Shown here: positions 32,674 through 41,932 of the stretch, piece by piece
Layout of the letters: every line of letters starts with the position of its first letter
Position numbering within the stretch: the stretch's first letter is position 1
NCBI RefSeq assembly: GCF_024172125.1
Contig: NZ_JAMZEA010000005.1
Span: 496,001 to 560,000, forward strand
Direction: 5' to 3'
Origin: Actinomadura rupiterrae
GTDB lineage: Bacteria; Actinomycetota; Actinomycetes; Streptosporangiales; Streptosporangiaceae
DNA: 64,000 nucleotides
The notes under the pieces: generated by a model
Database searches by the model: none
What the model was told of the DNA's origin: nothing
Seen by the model: the letters and a program-made list of their open reading frames with translations, nothing else
Position numbers and translations under genes: made by a program

Positions 32674-34461
32674 GTGGCACAGCTCAGGATCGCGCTCGCG
32701 CAGGTGAACCCGACCGTCGGCGACCTCGACGGCAACGCCGGTCTGATCGTCGACTGGACGCGCCGGGCCAGGGACGCGGGCGCGCACCTGGCCGCGTTCC
32801 CCGAGATGGCCCTCACCGGCTACCCGGTCGAGGACCTCGCGCTGCGCTCCTCCTTCGTCGAGGCGTCCCGCCGGGCGCTGGAGAACCTCGCGCGGCGGCT
32901 GGCCGACGAGGGCCTCGGCGACCTGCCGGTCGTCGTCGGCTACCTGGACCGGCGGACGGTCGACCTCGTCCGGTCCGGGCAGCCCGCCGGGTCCCCGCTG
33001 GACGGCGCGGCCTGGCTGCACGGCGGCGAGGTGCTCGCCCGCTCCGCCAAGCACCACCTGCCGAACTACGGCGTGTTCGACGAGTACCGGATCTTCGTCC
33101 GCGGCGACACGCTGCCGGTCGTCCGGGTGAACGGCGTGGACGTCGCGACCGTCGTCTGCGAGGACCTGTGGCAGGACGGCGGCCCCGTCAGCGTCACCGG
33201 CACCGCCAACGCCGGCCTCCTCCTCGCGATCAACGCGTCCCCCTACGAGCGCGAGAAGGAGGACTTCCGCCTCCAGCTGTGCGCCCGCCGCGCCCGCGAG
33301 GCCGGCTGCGCCCTCGCCTACGTCAACATGGTCGGCGGCCAGGACGAGCTGGTCTTCGACGGCGACTCGGTCATCGTCGGCCCGGACGGCTCGCTGCTCG
33401 CCCGCGCCCCGCAGTTCACCGACCACCTGCTGGTCGCCGACCTCGCCCTGCCCGCCGCCGACCCGGCGCTGGAGCCCGGCCGCGAGCCGGTCGCCGCCCC
33501 CGACGGCACCACGATCACCATCGAGCGGCACGTGCTTTCGTCCGAGCCCGTCCCCGCCTACCCGGTCCGTCCGCAGGAGGTCGCGGGCCGCCTGCCCGAC
33601 CTCGGCGAGGTGTACGCGGCGCTCGTCACCGGCACCCGCGACTACGTCCGCAAGAACGGCTTCCGGTCGGTCATCCTCGGCCTGTCCGGCGGCATCGACT
33701 CGGCGCTGGTCACCACCATCGCGTCCGACGCCATCGGCCCGGACAACGTGCACACCGTCCTGCTGCCGAGCCGCTACTCCACCGAGCACTCGGTCACCGA
33801 CGCCGAGGAGCTGGTGAAGCGGCAGGGCGTGCACTCCCGCATCGTCCCGATCCGCGGCATGGTGGACGCGTTCGAGGCCGAGCTCGACCTGCACGGCCTC
33901 GCGTCCGAGAACCTCCAGGCCCGGATCCGCGCCAACATCTGGATGGGCCTGTCGAACGAGCACGGCCACCTCGTCCTCACCGGCGGCAACAAGAGCGAGC
34001 TGGCCACCGGCTACTCCACCCTCTACGGCGACTCCGCGGGCGGCTTCGGCCCCATCAAGGACCTGGTGAAGACCATGGTCTGGGCCCTCGCCCGCTGGCG
34101 CAACGAGCAGGTCGGCTCCGACCTGCCCTTCCTGCACCCCTTCGACACCCCGCCGATCCCCGAGGAGATCGTCGTCAAGGAGCCGTCCGCCGAGCTGCGC
34201 CCCGACCAGAAGGACTCCGACTCCCTGCCGCCCTACGACGTCCTCGACCCGCTCCTGGTCGACTACGTCGAGCGCGACATGGGCCGCGAGCAGCTCGTCG
34301 CCGCCGGCCACGACCCGGACCTCGTCGACCGCGTCATCCGCCTCACCGACCTGGCCGAGTACAAGCGCCGCCAGTACCCCCCGGGCCCCAAGGTCACCCC
34401 CAAGAACTTCGGCCGCGACCGCCGCCTCCCCATCACCAACCGCTGGCGCGAAAACCCCTGA
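32674..34461 (+). CDS. nadE: Glutamine-dependent NAD(+) synthetase
   Basis: Final step of NAD synthesis: amidates nicotinic acid adenine dinucleotide with ammonia from glutamine. The 595-aa protein has an N-terminal nitrilase-type glutaminase domain with Glu in FPEMALTGYP, Lys in AKHHLPNYGVFDE and Cys in VVCEDLWQDGGP. The C-terminal synthetase has the P-loop VILGLSGGIDSALV, TGGNKSELATGYSTLYGD and PPIPEEIVVKEPSAELRPDQ. Start by GTG 32674 gives AQLRIALAQVNPTVGDLDGN directly; GTG 32665 would add three residues. A palindromic operator upstream suggests regulated NAD supply. A long hairpin follows the stop. Confidence 0.96.
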   Translation: MAQLRIALAQVNPTVGDLDGNAGLIVDWTRRARDAGAHLAAFPEMALTGYPVEDLALRSSFVEASRRALENLARRLADEGLGDLPVVVGYLDRRTVDLVRSGQPAGSPLDGAAWLHGGEVLARSAKHHLPNYGVFDEYRIFVRGDTLPVVRVNGVDVATVVCEDLWQDGGPVSVTGTANAGLLLAINASPYEREKEDFRLQLCARRAREAGCALAYVNMVGGQDELVFDGDSVIVGPDGSLLARAPQFTDHLLVADLALPAADPALEPGREPVAAPDGTTITIERHVLSSEPVPAYPVRPQEVAGRLPDLGEVYAALVTGTRDYVRKNGFRSVILGLSGGIDSALVTTIASDAIGPDNVHTVLLPSRYSTEHSVTDAEELVKRQGVHSRIVPIRGMVDAFEAELDLHGLASENLQARIRANIWMGLSNEHGHLVLTGGNKSELATGYSTLYGDSAGGFGPIKDLVKTMVWALARWRNEQVGSDLPFLHPFDTPPIPEEIVVKEPSAELRPDQKDSDSLPPYDVLDPLLVDYVERDMGREQLVAAGHDPDLVDRVIRLTDLAEYKRRQYPPGPKVTPKNFGRDRRLPITNRWRENP

Positions 34462-34468
34462 CAAAAAT

Positions 34469-34513
34469 CGTGGGGTTGTGGAAAGCCGCTCCGCGCCTCC
34501 CCACAACCCCACG
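34469..34513 (+). terminator. 13-bp stem terminator after nadE
   Basis: CGTGGGGTTGTGG (34469-34481) and its exact complement (34501-34513) enclose 19 bases, starting 8 bp after the nadE stop. No T-run follows. Confidence 0.75.
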
Positions 34514-34730
34514 CGCACAGCCCCCGCCCCCACACGCTGACGGCCGCGGCGCGAACAGAATGCGCCCACGGGCCCGAACCTCCGCGCGCCCTTCAGCGCC
34601 ACGCGCGCAGAAAAGCCGCGCGGAGCCAGATCACCGCGCGCATGCGGGACACGCGCTCTGCGCGTGGCGCGCACGCGGGATGCGCCCCGCCGGGGCTAGC
34701 CTGCGCGCGCGGGCCTTCAGTACCCGCGCG
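34514..34730. other. Non-coding stretch rich in GCGCGC
   Basis: Between two hairpins. GCGCGC words and two related blocks (CCTTCAGyrCCmCGCGCG near 34587 and 34713) recur, but there is no regular period and no credible frame. Nothing else is seen. Confidence 0.4.
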
Positions 34731-34777
34731 CGTGATGCCGTGTGGAGGCCGCCCAGCGGCCTCCACACGGCATCACG
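34731..34777 (-). terminator. Perfect 21-bp stem-loop downstream of the SpoIIE-type gene
   Basis: CGTGATGCCGTGTGGAGGCC+G (34731-34751) is repeated in exact inverse at 34757-34777 around a five-base loop. Flanking GCGCGC/TGTGTG can extend pairing by wobble. It begins 14 bp after the stop of the minus-strand gene and is the strongest hairpin in the window. Confidence 0.8.
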
Positions 34778-34791
34778 TGTGTGTGGGGGGG

Positions 34792-36894
34792 TTATTCGCG
34801 GTGGTGGTTTTCGCCGGGCCAGGTGGGGATGGGTTCCTCGGATTCGGGGGCCAGGCCCGGGGAGAGCTGCTCGCACCAGACGACCTTGCCCGCCGGGGTG
34901 CGGCGGGTGCCCCAGCGGTGGGCGAGCTGGCTGACGACGAGGAGGCCGCGGCCGTTCTCGTCGTCGTCGAGGGCGTGGCGGAGGCGGGGCAGGGCGGCGG
35001 AGCGGTCCAGGACTTCGAGGGTGAGGGTGCGCTCCAGCAGGAGGCGCAGCTCGATGCCGCCGGGCGCGTAGCGCAGGGCGTTGGTGACCAGCTCGGACGC
35101 GAGCAGCTCGGTGGTGTAGACGAGGTCGTCCAGGTCCCACTCGGCGAGCTTGCTGCTGACCAGGCCGCGGGCGCGGCGGACGGACGCGGGGTCGGTGGGC
35201 AGCGGCCAGGACGCCATCCGGTCGGCGGGCATGCGGTGCAGGCGGGCCAGCAGGACGGCGATGTCGTCGCGGTGCTGGTCGGCGTAGACGCCGGCGAGGG
35301 TGGCCTTGGCGAGGTCCTCCATCGGGCGGCCGACGGTGTCGGCGGTGAACAGCGACCGCAGCCGGGCGAGGCCGTCGTCGATGTCGCGGCCGCGGTTCTC
35401 GACCAGGCCGTCGGTGTAGATGACGAAGACCGAGCCGTCCTCGACGGTGAACTCGCGGGACTCGATGGTCGCGCCGCCGAACACGCCGAGCGGCGGCGCG
35501 GGCGGGACGTCGAGGTAGGCGTTCGAGCCGTCCGGGGCGGCGACCAGCGGCGGCAGGTGGCCGGCGGACGCGACCTCCAGCGTGCCGGTGGTCGCGTCGT
35601 ACACGGCGTAGAGGCAGGTGGCGAAGTGCGGCTCCTGCTCGCCCAGCTCGATCATCAGCTCGTGCATGACGTGCAGCGCGTCGGCGGGCGGCAGCTCCAG
35701 GTTCGCGAGCGTGTGCAGCGCGGTGCGCAGGCGCCCCATGGTGACGGCGGCGCGGACGCCGTGCCCAGCGACGTCGCCGACGATGAGCGCGACGCGGGCG
35801 CCGGGCAGCGCGATCGACTCGTACCAGTCGCCGCCGACCTCGACGAGCTTGCTGCCGGGCAGGTAGCGGTGCCGCACCTCGACGGACGCGGGCGCCGACA
35901 GCCGGTTCGGGAGCAGGCTGCGCTGCAGCGCGAGCGCGGTGGCGCGCTCGCGGGAGAACAGCCGCGCGTTGTCGATGACGATGGCGGCGCGGGCCGCGAA
36001 CTCCATGCCGATCTCGACGTCGTAGGCGTCGAACCGGCGGTGCCCGGCGACCCGGGTGCAGGCGATGAAGCCGAGCAGGGTGTCGCGCGCGATCATCGGC
36101 AGCAGCACCATCGACACCTCGGACAGCAGGTGCCCGACGGGGTTGCGGCGCCACTTCTCGGCGATGTCGCCCGCGTCGCCCTGCCGGACGTGCGGCAGGT
36201 GGACGGGGCGGGCGGTGTCGAGCACCTCGCGGTACGGGGTGCCCTCGGGGAAGACCAGCACCTCGCCGACCGGGAACGTCGCGGTCCAGGCGGGGTCGTC
36301 GTCCTCGGAGCTGACCGCGATCCGGCGCATCACCGCCGAGCCGGTCTCCTCGTGCACCTCGTCGGCCGCGATCAGGCTCTCCAGGATGAGCACGGACGAC
36401 ACGTTGCAGTAGTGCGGGACGACGACCTCGACGATGCCGCGCGCGGTCTGGTCGAGGTCGAGGGACGCGCCGAACCGGGTGAGCGCGTCGTCCATCAGCG
36501 CGCGGCGCATGAGGGACGGGTCCTGGAAGCGGTCGCTGGGCGGCAGCGCCACCCGGACGAACAGCAGCCCGGCGGTGCCGTCGCCGACCATCGGCTGGGC
36601 GGTGACGACCGCGTCGACGCCGCGTCCGTCGGCGTGCCGGGCGGCGAGGACGGCGGTGCGCTCCTGCCCGGCGGCGGCGGACTCCAGCAGCCCTTCCAGC
36701 TCGGCCTTGGCGTCGTCGGCGACCAGCTCGGTGGCGGGACGGCCGATCAGCTCGGCCGGGTCATGCCCGAGGACGGCCGCGCAGTTGGGGCCGCACTGCA
36801 CCACCGTCCGGTCGGCGTCGAAGCCGAGCACCAGCGTGCGGGACGGGGAATCGCCGACGGGCGCGTCGCCCCGTGGCGCCATGACGGATCTCAC
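34792..36894 (-). CDS. PAS-GAF-SpoIIE phosphatase with C-terminal anti-sigma-type kinase domain
   Basis: A 700-aa cytoplasmic signalling protein. The order is: PAS sensor (about 10-130, ELIGRPATELVADDAKAELE), GAF (about 150-315), SpoIIE-type PP2C phosphatase (about 330-550, with GDVAGHGVRAAVTMGRLRTA, SAGHLPPLVAAPDGS and VFVIYTDGLVENRGRDIDDG), and a short GHKL ATPase like RsbW/SpoIIAB (about 575-695, with ELVTNALRYAPGGIEL and DDENGRGLLVVSQLAHRWGT). It combines the phosphatase and kinase halves of a partner-switching module in one chain. Its targets, usually anti-anti-sigma STAS proteins, are not encoded nearby. A very strong hairpin follows the gene. Confidence 0.93.
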   Translation of the reverse strand: MRSVMAPRGDAPVGDSPSRTLVLGFDADRTVVQCGPNCAAVLGHDPAELIGRPATELVADDAKAELEGLLESAAAGQERTAVLAARHADGRGVDAVVTAQPMVGDGTAGLLFVRVALPPSDRFQDPSLMRRALMDDALTRFGASLDLDQTARGIVEVVVPHYCNVSSVLILESLIAADEVHEETGSAVMRRIAVSSEDDDPAWTATFPVGEVLVFPEGTPYREVLDTARPVHLPHVRQGDAGDIAEKWRRNPVGHLLSEVSMVLLPMIARDTLLGFIACTRVAGHRRFDAYDVEIGMEFAARAAIVIDNARLFSRERATALALQRSLLPNRLSAPASVEVRHRYLPGSKLVEVGGDWYESIALPGARVALIVGDVAGHGVRAAVTMGRLRTALHTLANLELPPADALHVMHELMIELGEQEPHFATCLYAVYDATTGTLEVASAGHLPPLVAAPDGSNAYLDVPPAPPLGVFGGATIESREFTVEDGSVFVIYTDGLVENRGRDIDDGLARLRSLFTADTVGRPMEDLAKATLAGVYADQHRDDIAVLLARLHRMPADRMASWPLPTDPASVRRARGLVSSKLAEWDLDDLVYTTELLASELVTNALRYAPGGIELRLLLERTLTLEVLDRSAALPRLRHALDDDENGRGLLVVSQLAHRWGTRRTPAGKVVWCEQLSPGLAPESEEPIPTWPGENHHRE

Positions 36895-37018
36895 CTGACG
36901 CTCCAGTCAGCCGGTCCTGCATCCACTCCCCCAGCCCAGTATGAGGCATGTTCCGGGAGGTTGGGGAGAAGATCACGGACCGCGGGCCGAAAAGGGCATG
37001 GAAAAACGGACGTCCCGC

Positions 37019-37648
37019 TCAATCCGCCGAAATTCCCCGGAGGATGGTGTCCACGACGTGGTCCGCGAAGTCGTCCGGCAGCGGGTCCGGAGGCTTGTGG
37101 TAGGCGAACGCGCCGACCAGCATCGCCATGGTCGCCTCAAGGTCGGTGTCGGGCCGCAGCTCGCCGCGCTCGACGCCGCGCCGCAGCACCTCGCGGTAGA
37201 CGTCGCGGCGCGGGGTGACGACGTCCTGCTTGTAGCGGGCGTACAGCTCGGGGTACTTCTCCGCGCCGCCGACCACGTTCCAGAAGCAGCGGGACGCCTT
37301 GAACCCCCGCTCGACCGACATGTGCCGGGCGAGGGTCAGCAGGTCGTCCCGGACGCCGGTGCCGGGCAGCTCGGGCAGCGGGCCCTTGAGCGAGCCCAGC
37401 GCCCCGACGATGAGCGCCTCCTTGTTCGGCCAGCGCCGGTAGATGGTCGTCTTGGCGACGCCCGCGCGGGCGGCCACGGCCTCCATCGACACGCCGTCCA
37501 CGCCGGACTCCTCGGCGAGCAGGTCGATGGTCGCGTCCAGGATCGCCTTCTCGGCGCGCTCGCTGCGCGGCCGTCCGGGGGCGCGGGACGCCCCCGGACG
37601 CTGCTCGTCGCGTTCCGCCGGCACGGCGACCGGCTTACTCTCAGTCAT
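37019..37648 (-). CDS. TetR-family regulator of the adjacent MFS pump
   Basis: A 209-aa TetR protein. The HTH is ILDATIDLLAEESGVDGVSM, then EAVAARAGVAKTTIYRRWPN and KEALIVGALGSL, with a larger all-helical ligand domain after it (TetR_C_11/33-like). It is cotranscribed with the MFS gene 14 bp upstream, so it is the second gene of the operon and probably represses it through the inverted repeats at 39349-39409. Effector likely a pump substrate. Confidence 0.9.
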   Translation of the reverse strand: MTESKPVAVPAERDEQRPGASRAPGRPRSERAEKAILDATIDLLAEESGVDGVSMEAVAARAGVAKTTIYRRWPNKEALIVGALGSLKGPLPELPGTGVRDDLLTLARHMSVERGFKASRCFWNVVGGAEKYPELYARYKQDVVTPRRDVYREVLRRGVERGELRPDTDLEATMAMLVGAFAYHKPPDPLPDDFADHVVDTILRGISAD

Positions 37649-37662
37649 CGCGGGTCACATTC

Positions 37663-39291
37663 TCACACGGTCGCCTGCTTCTTGCCCTCCGCCGAGGGCT
37701 CCGCGGCGGACCCGGCCGCCACGGCGACCGGCTCGGCGGAGACCTCGGCTTCGGCGACCGGCTCCGCGGAGAGCTCGGCCTCGGGGGCCGTGCGGCCCGG
37801 CATCCAGCGCAGCACGACCAGCGCGCTGAGCAGCGCGATCACCGCGGCGGCACCCGCCGCGACGTGCACGGCGTCGACGAACGCGGCGTCCGCCGGGCCG
37901 ATCAGGGCGCGGGCGGCCGGCGAGACCGCACCGGCCTGGTGCGCGCCCGCGATCGACTGGCCGACCGCGTCACGCGCGGCCGCCGGCAGCGGGGCGAGCT
38001 TGTCGTGCAGGTGCGACCGGTAGACCGAGGAGATCACCGAGCCGAGCACCGCGACGCCGAGCGCCACCGCGACCTGGCGGGCGGTGTTGTTCAGCGCCGA
38101 GCCCGCGCCGGCCTTCTCGCGCGGCAGGGCCGACATCACGGCCTCGGTCGCGGGCGGCATGACGTTCGCCATGCCCGCGCCCTGCACGAAGAAGATCACG
38201 CCGAGCACCCACAGCGGGGTGTGCACGTCCAGGAACTGGTAGCCGAGCAGCGCGCCCGCGACCGCGACCAGGCCGACGGTGCAGACCCACTTGGCCCCGA
38301 ACCGGCGCACCATGGACGCGCTGCGCGGGGAGAAGATCAGCTGCGCGACCGCGAACGGCATGACCATCGCGCCGGACTCCAGCGGGCTCAGCCCGCGGAC
38401 GGACTGCATGTAGAAGTTGGAGAAGAAGAACACGCCGCCGGCGGCGAAGAAGCACAGCGCGATCGCGGCGACCGAGGCCGACAGCCGCGGGTCGCGGAAC
38501 AGCCGGACGTCGAACGCCGGGTGCTCGGTGCGCGCCTCGTGCCAGACGAACGCGGCGATGACCAGGACGCCGAACGCGATCGGCGCGACGACGTCGAGCG
38601 CCGCCCAGTGGCCCTTGTCGCCGCCCCGGATGATGCCGTAGGACAGCGCGACCAGGCCGATGATCGACAGCAGCACGCCGAACGGGTCGAGACCGCCGCG
38701 CTCGGGGTTGCGGGACTCGGGCACCAGGAACACGATCGCCGCGGCGCCCGCGACGATGACCGGGACGTTGATCAGGAACACCGAGCCCCACCAGAAGTGG
38801 GCCAGCAGCAGGCCGCCGGTGATCGGGCCGATCGCGACGCCGAGGCCGACCGCGCCCGCCCACAGGGCGATGGCGCGCGGGCGCTCCTTGGGCTCAAAGA
38901 CGTTGGTGATGATGGACAGCGTCTGCGGCATGACCGCCGCGCCGCCGAGACCCATCAGCGCGCGGGCCCAGATCAGCTGGGTCGGGGACTGCGCGTACGC
39001 CGAGGCCAGCGAGGCCACGGCGAAGATCGCCATACCGCCGAGCAGCACCCTCTTGCGGCCGAGCCGGTCGCCGAGCACCCCGAAGGTGAACAGCAGGCCG
39101 GCGAACACCAGCGTGTAGGAGTTGATCGACCATTCGAGCTGGCTCTGCGTCGCGCCGAGCCCCTCGTGCGGGTCGGCGATGGTCTTGAGGGCGACGTTCA
39201 GGATGGTGTTGTCCAGGACCACGACGAGCAGGCTGACCGTCAGCACGCCGAGGACGTACCAGCGTCGCCGCTGGATGGTCTGGGGATCCAC
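37663..39291 (-). CDS. MFS multidrug exporter, DHA2 (14 TM, EmrB/QacA) type
   Basis: A 542-aa transporter. Helix 1 is VLGVLTVSLLVVVLDNTILN (DHA2 motif D1), loop 2-3 is GVLGDRLGRKRVLLGGMAIF, and motif C is GLGVAIGPITGGLLLAHFWW. The C-terminal 50 residues are an Ala/Glu-rich acidic tail (AEPVAEAEVSAEPVA). The start is GTG 39291 with AGGAG 5 bp upstream; a longer frame reaching 39678 is not supported. It exports unknown hydrophobic compounds by proton antiport and is the first gene of the operon with tetR. Confidence 0.92.
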   Translation of the reverse strand: MDPQTIQRRRWYVLGVLTVSLLVVVLDNTILNVALKTIADPHEGLGATQSQLEWSINSYTLVFAGLLFTFGVLGDRLGRKRVLLGGMAIFAVASLASAYAQSPTQLIWARALMGLGGAAVMPQTLSIITNVFEPKERPRAIALWAGAVGLGVAIGPITGGLLLAHFWWGSVFLINVPVIVAGAAAIVFLVPESRNPERGGLDPFGVLLSIIGLVALSYGIIRGGDKGHWAALDVVAPIAFGVLVIAAFVWHEARTEHPAFDVRLFRDPRLSASVAAIALCFFAAGGVFFFSNFYMQSVRGLSPLESGAMVMPFAVAQLIFSPRSASMVRRFGAKWVCTVGLVAVAGALLGYQFLDVHTPLWVLGVIFFVQGAGMANVMPPATEAVMSALPREKAGAGSALNNTARQVAVALGVAVLGSVISSVYRSHLHDKLAPLPAAARDAVGQSIAGAHQAGAVSPAARALIGPADAAFVDAVHVAAGAAAVIALLSALVVLRWMPGRTAPEAELSAEPVAEAEVSAEPVAVAAGSAAEPSAEGKKQATV

Positions 39292-39348
39292 GGAACTCCT
39301 TGGGGACGGATCGCTATCGGATCTTGCGGAAGGCGGGGGAAGAGATTG

Positions 39349-39409
39349 CGCTACGGAAGCGTTGCGATATGCAGCGTACGCCGCAGAATTGAGATACGCA
39401 ACCGTAGCG
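39349..39409 (-). promoter_or_regulatory. Nested inverted repeats upstream of the MFS/TetR operon
   Basis: CGCTACGG (39349-39356) is inverted as CCGTAGCG (39402-39409). Inside them GTTGCGATAT (39361-39370) faces GATACGCAAC (39392-39401 region). The area is AT-rich relative to its surroundings and fits a TetR-type double operator. In the rest of the 344-bp gap to panB (39292-39635) I see only the panB ribosome site TGGAGG (39624-39629). Confidence 0.55.
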
Positions 39410-39635
39410 TTTCGAAACCCCGAGATATTCCCGGCCCACCCCGCGCCGGCCCGCGCCGGACTGCGCCGGACTCCCGGTCGGCCCCTGAACCCCTGGTCAG
39501 CCCCTGATCGGCCCGGACGCGACGCGTGCCACACCCCGGCGAGGAATCCCGGGGGGTTCCGTGCCGGTTGTTCTGGTGGGATCATCGGTGACGTCCGGGT
39601 ACGCCACCGTGGCGCCTCGAGACTGGAGGTACACC

Positions 39636-40508
39636 GTGTCTTCTGACGTGTCCGCTTCCACGCCGAAGTCCCCCGCAAGCGCCCAGCCGACCGCCCTCTA
39701 CGGCGGCCAGGGCACCCGCCGGGTGACGGTACGCGACATCGCCGCCGCCAAGGCGCGGCACGAGAAGTGGCCCATGCTCACCGCCTACGACGCCCTCAGC
39801 GCGCGCGTCTTCGACGAGGCGGGCATCCCCGTCCTGCTCGTCGGCGACTCGGCCGCGATGGTCGTCTACGGCTACGACTCCACCATCCCCGTCACCGTGG
39901 ACGACCTGGTCCCGCTCGCGGCCGCCGTCGTGCGGGGCGCCAAGCGGGCGCTGGTCGTCGCCGACCTGCCGTTCGGGTCGTACCAGTCGGGCGTCGCCGA
40001 GGCGCTCGCCACCTCGGCCCGGTTCATGAAGGAGGCGAACGTCCAGGCCATCAAGGTCGAGGGCGGGCGCCGGGTGCTCCCGCAGGTCGAGGCGATGGTC
40101 GCGGCCGGCATCCCCGTCATGGGCCACCTCGGCCTCACCCCGCAGTCGGTGAACGCCTTCGGCGGCTACCGGGTGCAGGGCCGCGGCGAGGACGGCGAGC
40201 AGCTGATGGCCGACGCCAAGGCCCTGGAGGCCGCGGGCGCGTTCTCGGTCGTCCTGGAGTGCGTCCCGGACGAGCTGGCCCGCCGGGTCACCGCCTCGCT
40301 GTCCATCCCGACGATCGGGATCGGCGCGGGCGAGGGCACCGACGCGCAGGTCCTGGTCTGGCAGGACATGGCCGGGCTCACCCCGCACACCGCCAAGTTC
40401 GTGAAGAAGTACGCCGACCTGTACTCCGTCCTCGGCGACGCGGCGCGCGAGTTCGCCGGCGAGGTCGTCACGGGCGCCTTCCCGACCCCCGAGTACAGCT
40501 ACAAGTAA
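39636..40508 (+). CDS. panB: 3-methyl-2-oxobutanoate hydroxymethyltransferase
   Basis: First committed step to pantothenate and CoA: adds a hydroxymethyl group from methylene-tetrahydrofolate to 2-oxoisovalerate. The 290-aa protein has family motifs [39 protein letters not shown] (metal ligand Asp), [57 protein letters not shown] (catalytic Glu) and [20 protein letters not shown]. The start is GTG 39636 with a good ribosome site; the first 30 residues are a Ser/Pro-rich extension. Mycobacterial panB is near glnA2 as well. Confidence 0.97.
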   Translation: MSSDVSASTPKSPASAQPTALYGGQGTRRVTVRDIAAAKARHEKWPMLTAYDALSARVFDEAGIPVLLVGDSAAMVVYGYDSTIPVTVDDLVPLAAAVVRGAKRALVVADLPFGSYQSGVAEALATSARFMKEANVQAIKVEGGRRVLPQVEAMVAAGIPVMGHLGLTPQSVNAFGGYRVQGRGEDGEQLMADAKALEAAGAFSVVLECVPDELARRVTASLSIPTIGIGAGEGTDAQVLVWQDMAGLTPHTAKFVKKYADLYSVLGDAAREFAGEVVTGAFPTPEYSYK

Positions 40509-40535
40509 GCCCGTCCGAGCAGAACCGGTCGAAGG

Positions 40536-41291
40536 TCAGGCCCTGTCGGCGCCCGTCTCCGCGCGGGCCCCGGCAGGGCCTGACCCGTTCTCCGGCTCGC
40601 GCTGCTCCGGGACGGCGGGCCGCTGCTCCCCGCCCAGCTCCCCGGCGTTCGCCTCGTTGCGGATCTCCTTGTCGAGCGTGTCGACCGCCGCCCGCAGGAC
40701 GTCCGGGCCAGCGACGTTCATCAGCAGCAGGCCGAGGTTGAGGGCCTTCTGGCCGTCCGACATATCGCTTCCCGCGAGCGCGTCCACGGCGGTGCGCAGG
40801 TCGGCCTGGTCCTCGGCCGGGACGTTCTGGAGCAGGCCGAGGCAGTAGGTGGGCAGCGCCAGTTTCGCGCGCGCGAACGACACGTCCGCCATGATGCGGC
40901 CGACCTCCAGCGCGCGCCGGCTCGCCTGGACGCGGTCCACGCCCCGGTCGGCGGCGGCGAGCAGCGAGGTCAGCAGGGTGGACGGCCCGACCGCGACGTC
41001 CTCGTCCCCGATCCGGACGGTGAACACCGCGCTCCGGAAGATCAGCATCGAGCCGAGGCTGGCGGCCAGCACCTGCGTCGCGCCGAGCATGTCGGGGTTC
41101 CGCACCCCGAACTCCCAGTGGAAGGTGCGCAGGAGCAGCAGCGAGCCCGCGCCCGCCGCGCCGTTGATCAGCACGTACGCCCAGGTGCTCGGCACCCGGA
41201 CGAGCGTGAGCGGGCGGTCCCGGTACCGGCTCACCAGCTCCGCCACACCGACCAGGCACGCGAGCACGACCGTGATGACGTACCCGGTCAC
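40536..41291 (-). CDS. Hypothetical membrane protein with cytoplasmic helical domain
   Basis: A 251-aa protein with three N-terminal hydrophobic segments (residues 2-20, 36-58 and about 72-92), then a cytoplasmic, mostly helical domain with VDRVQASRRALEVGRIMADV and NVPAEDQADLRTAVDALAGS. The tail is disordered (PEQREPENGSGPAGARAE). I do not recognise the family. It follows the small wHTH gene by 61 bp in the same direction and may be its operon partner. Confidence 0.6.
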   Translation of the reverse strand: MTGYVITVVLACLVGVAELVSRYRDRPLTLVRVPSTWAYVLINGAAGAGSLLLLRTFHWEFGVRNPDMLGATQVLAASLGSMLIFRSAVFTVRIGDEDVAVGPSTLLTSLLAAADRGVDRVQASRRALEVGRIMADVSFARAKLALPTYCLGLLQNVPAEDQADLRTAVDALAGSDMSDGQKALNLGLLLMNVAGPDVLRAAVDTLDKEIRNEANAGELGGEQRPAVPEQREPENGSGPAGARAETGADRA

Positions 41292-41352
41292 CGCACTCCC
41301 CCGGTCGCCGTCCGGGCCTGGGCGGGCGCTCCGGTGTCCGGTGCGGGGGCGG

Positions 41353-41712
41353 TCACCGGTCGGCGGGCGGGGTGAGGCGGACGATCTCGTCGATCTCGCG
41401 CTCGACCGTCACCAGTCCACGGTCGCGCAGGCTCTCCACCGCGTCGGCGATCTCCAGCAGGCCGAGCCCGGTGCCGTGCTGCAACTGCTCCAGCGACTGC
41501 GGACGACCCGAGTCGGTGAGGCGCGCGAGGATGCGGCGGCACGCCTCCGGCAGGCCGGTCTCGTCCGGATCGCCGTCCCGGAAGGAACTCACGGGACCGC
41601 CGCCGGGACCCGCCGCCACGCGCGGCGCGGGACCGCCGTAGCCGGTGTCGAACTGGCGTCCGGGCGGACGCAGGAAGGCGCTCCACGGGTCGGCCGACCG
41701 GTTCTGCCTCAT
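41353..41712 (-). CDS. Small winged-helix-like protein
   Basis: A 119-aa protein starting MRQNRSADPWSAF, with a disordered Gly/Pro-rich first half. The second half looks like a compact winged helix: CRRILARLTDSGRPQSLEQL, then GLLEIADAVESLRDRGLVTV and the strand EREIDEIVRLT. Start chosen by GGTGAAG before the ATG. It could be a regulator or a protein-interaction module; similarity to known families is only by pattern. A membrane-protein gene follows. Confidence 0.55.
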   Translation of the reverse strand: MRQNRSADPWSAFLRPPGRQFDTGYGGPAPRVAAGPGGGPVSSFRDGDPDETGLPEACRRILARLTDSGRPQSLEQLQHGTGLGLLEIADAVESLRDRGLVTVEREIDEIVRLTPPADR

Positions 41713-41932
41713 CTTCACCTGCCCTGTAGTACGGCGATCATAAGACGCGGCCCGGCCGTCGCGGAACCGCCGGAGCACATCCCAGAATGCCCCCGCGGAA
41801 CCGCTTCCCGCACGCGCCGGCCGCACGCCGTCCACGCGTCCACGTCAGCACTTCGACGCGGCGGAGTCAGCTACCGCTCCGGTGACTCTCGCGGAATCGG
41901 CCGTCCGCGCGGACGCCCTCCGTCCCCTCACA

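Noticed and set aside
29000-34461. Terpene synthase, ArsR, MFS and nadE as a biosynthetic gene cluster
   Set aside because: The synthase is convergent with the ArsR gene, no tailoring enzymes are present, and nadE is a housekeeping gene, so shared function is unsupported.
34642-37218. 858-codon plus-strand frame over the SpoIIE-type gene
   Set aside because: Composition is that of an antisense shadow; the minus-strand product has four intact signalling domains.
41288-41686. Alternative 132-codon minus-strand frame overlapping the small wHTH gene
   Set aside because: The frame starting MRQNRSADPW has a ribosome site and a winged-helix-like pattern; this one is Arg/Pro/Gly-rich.
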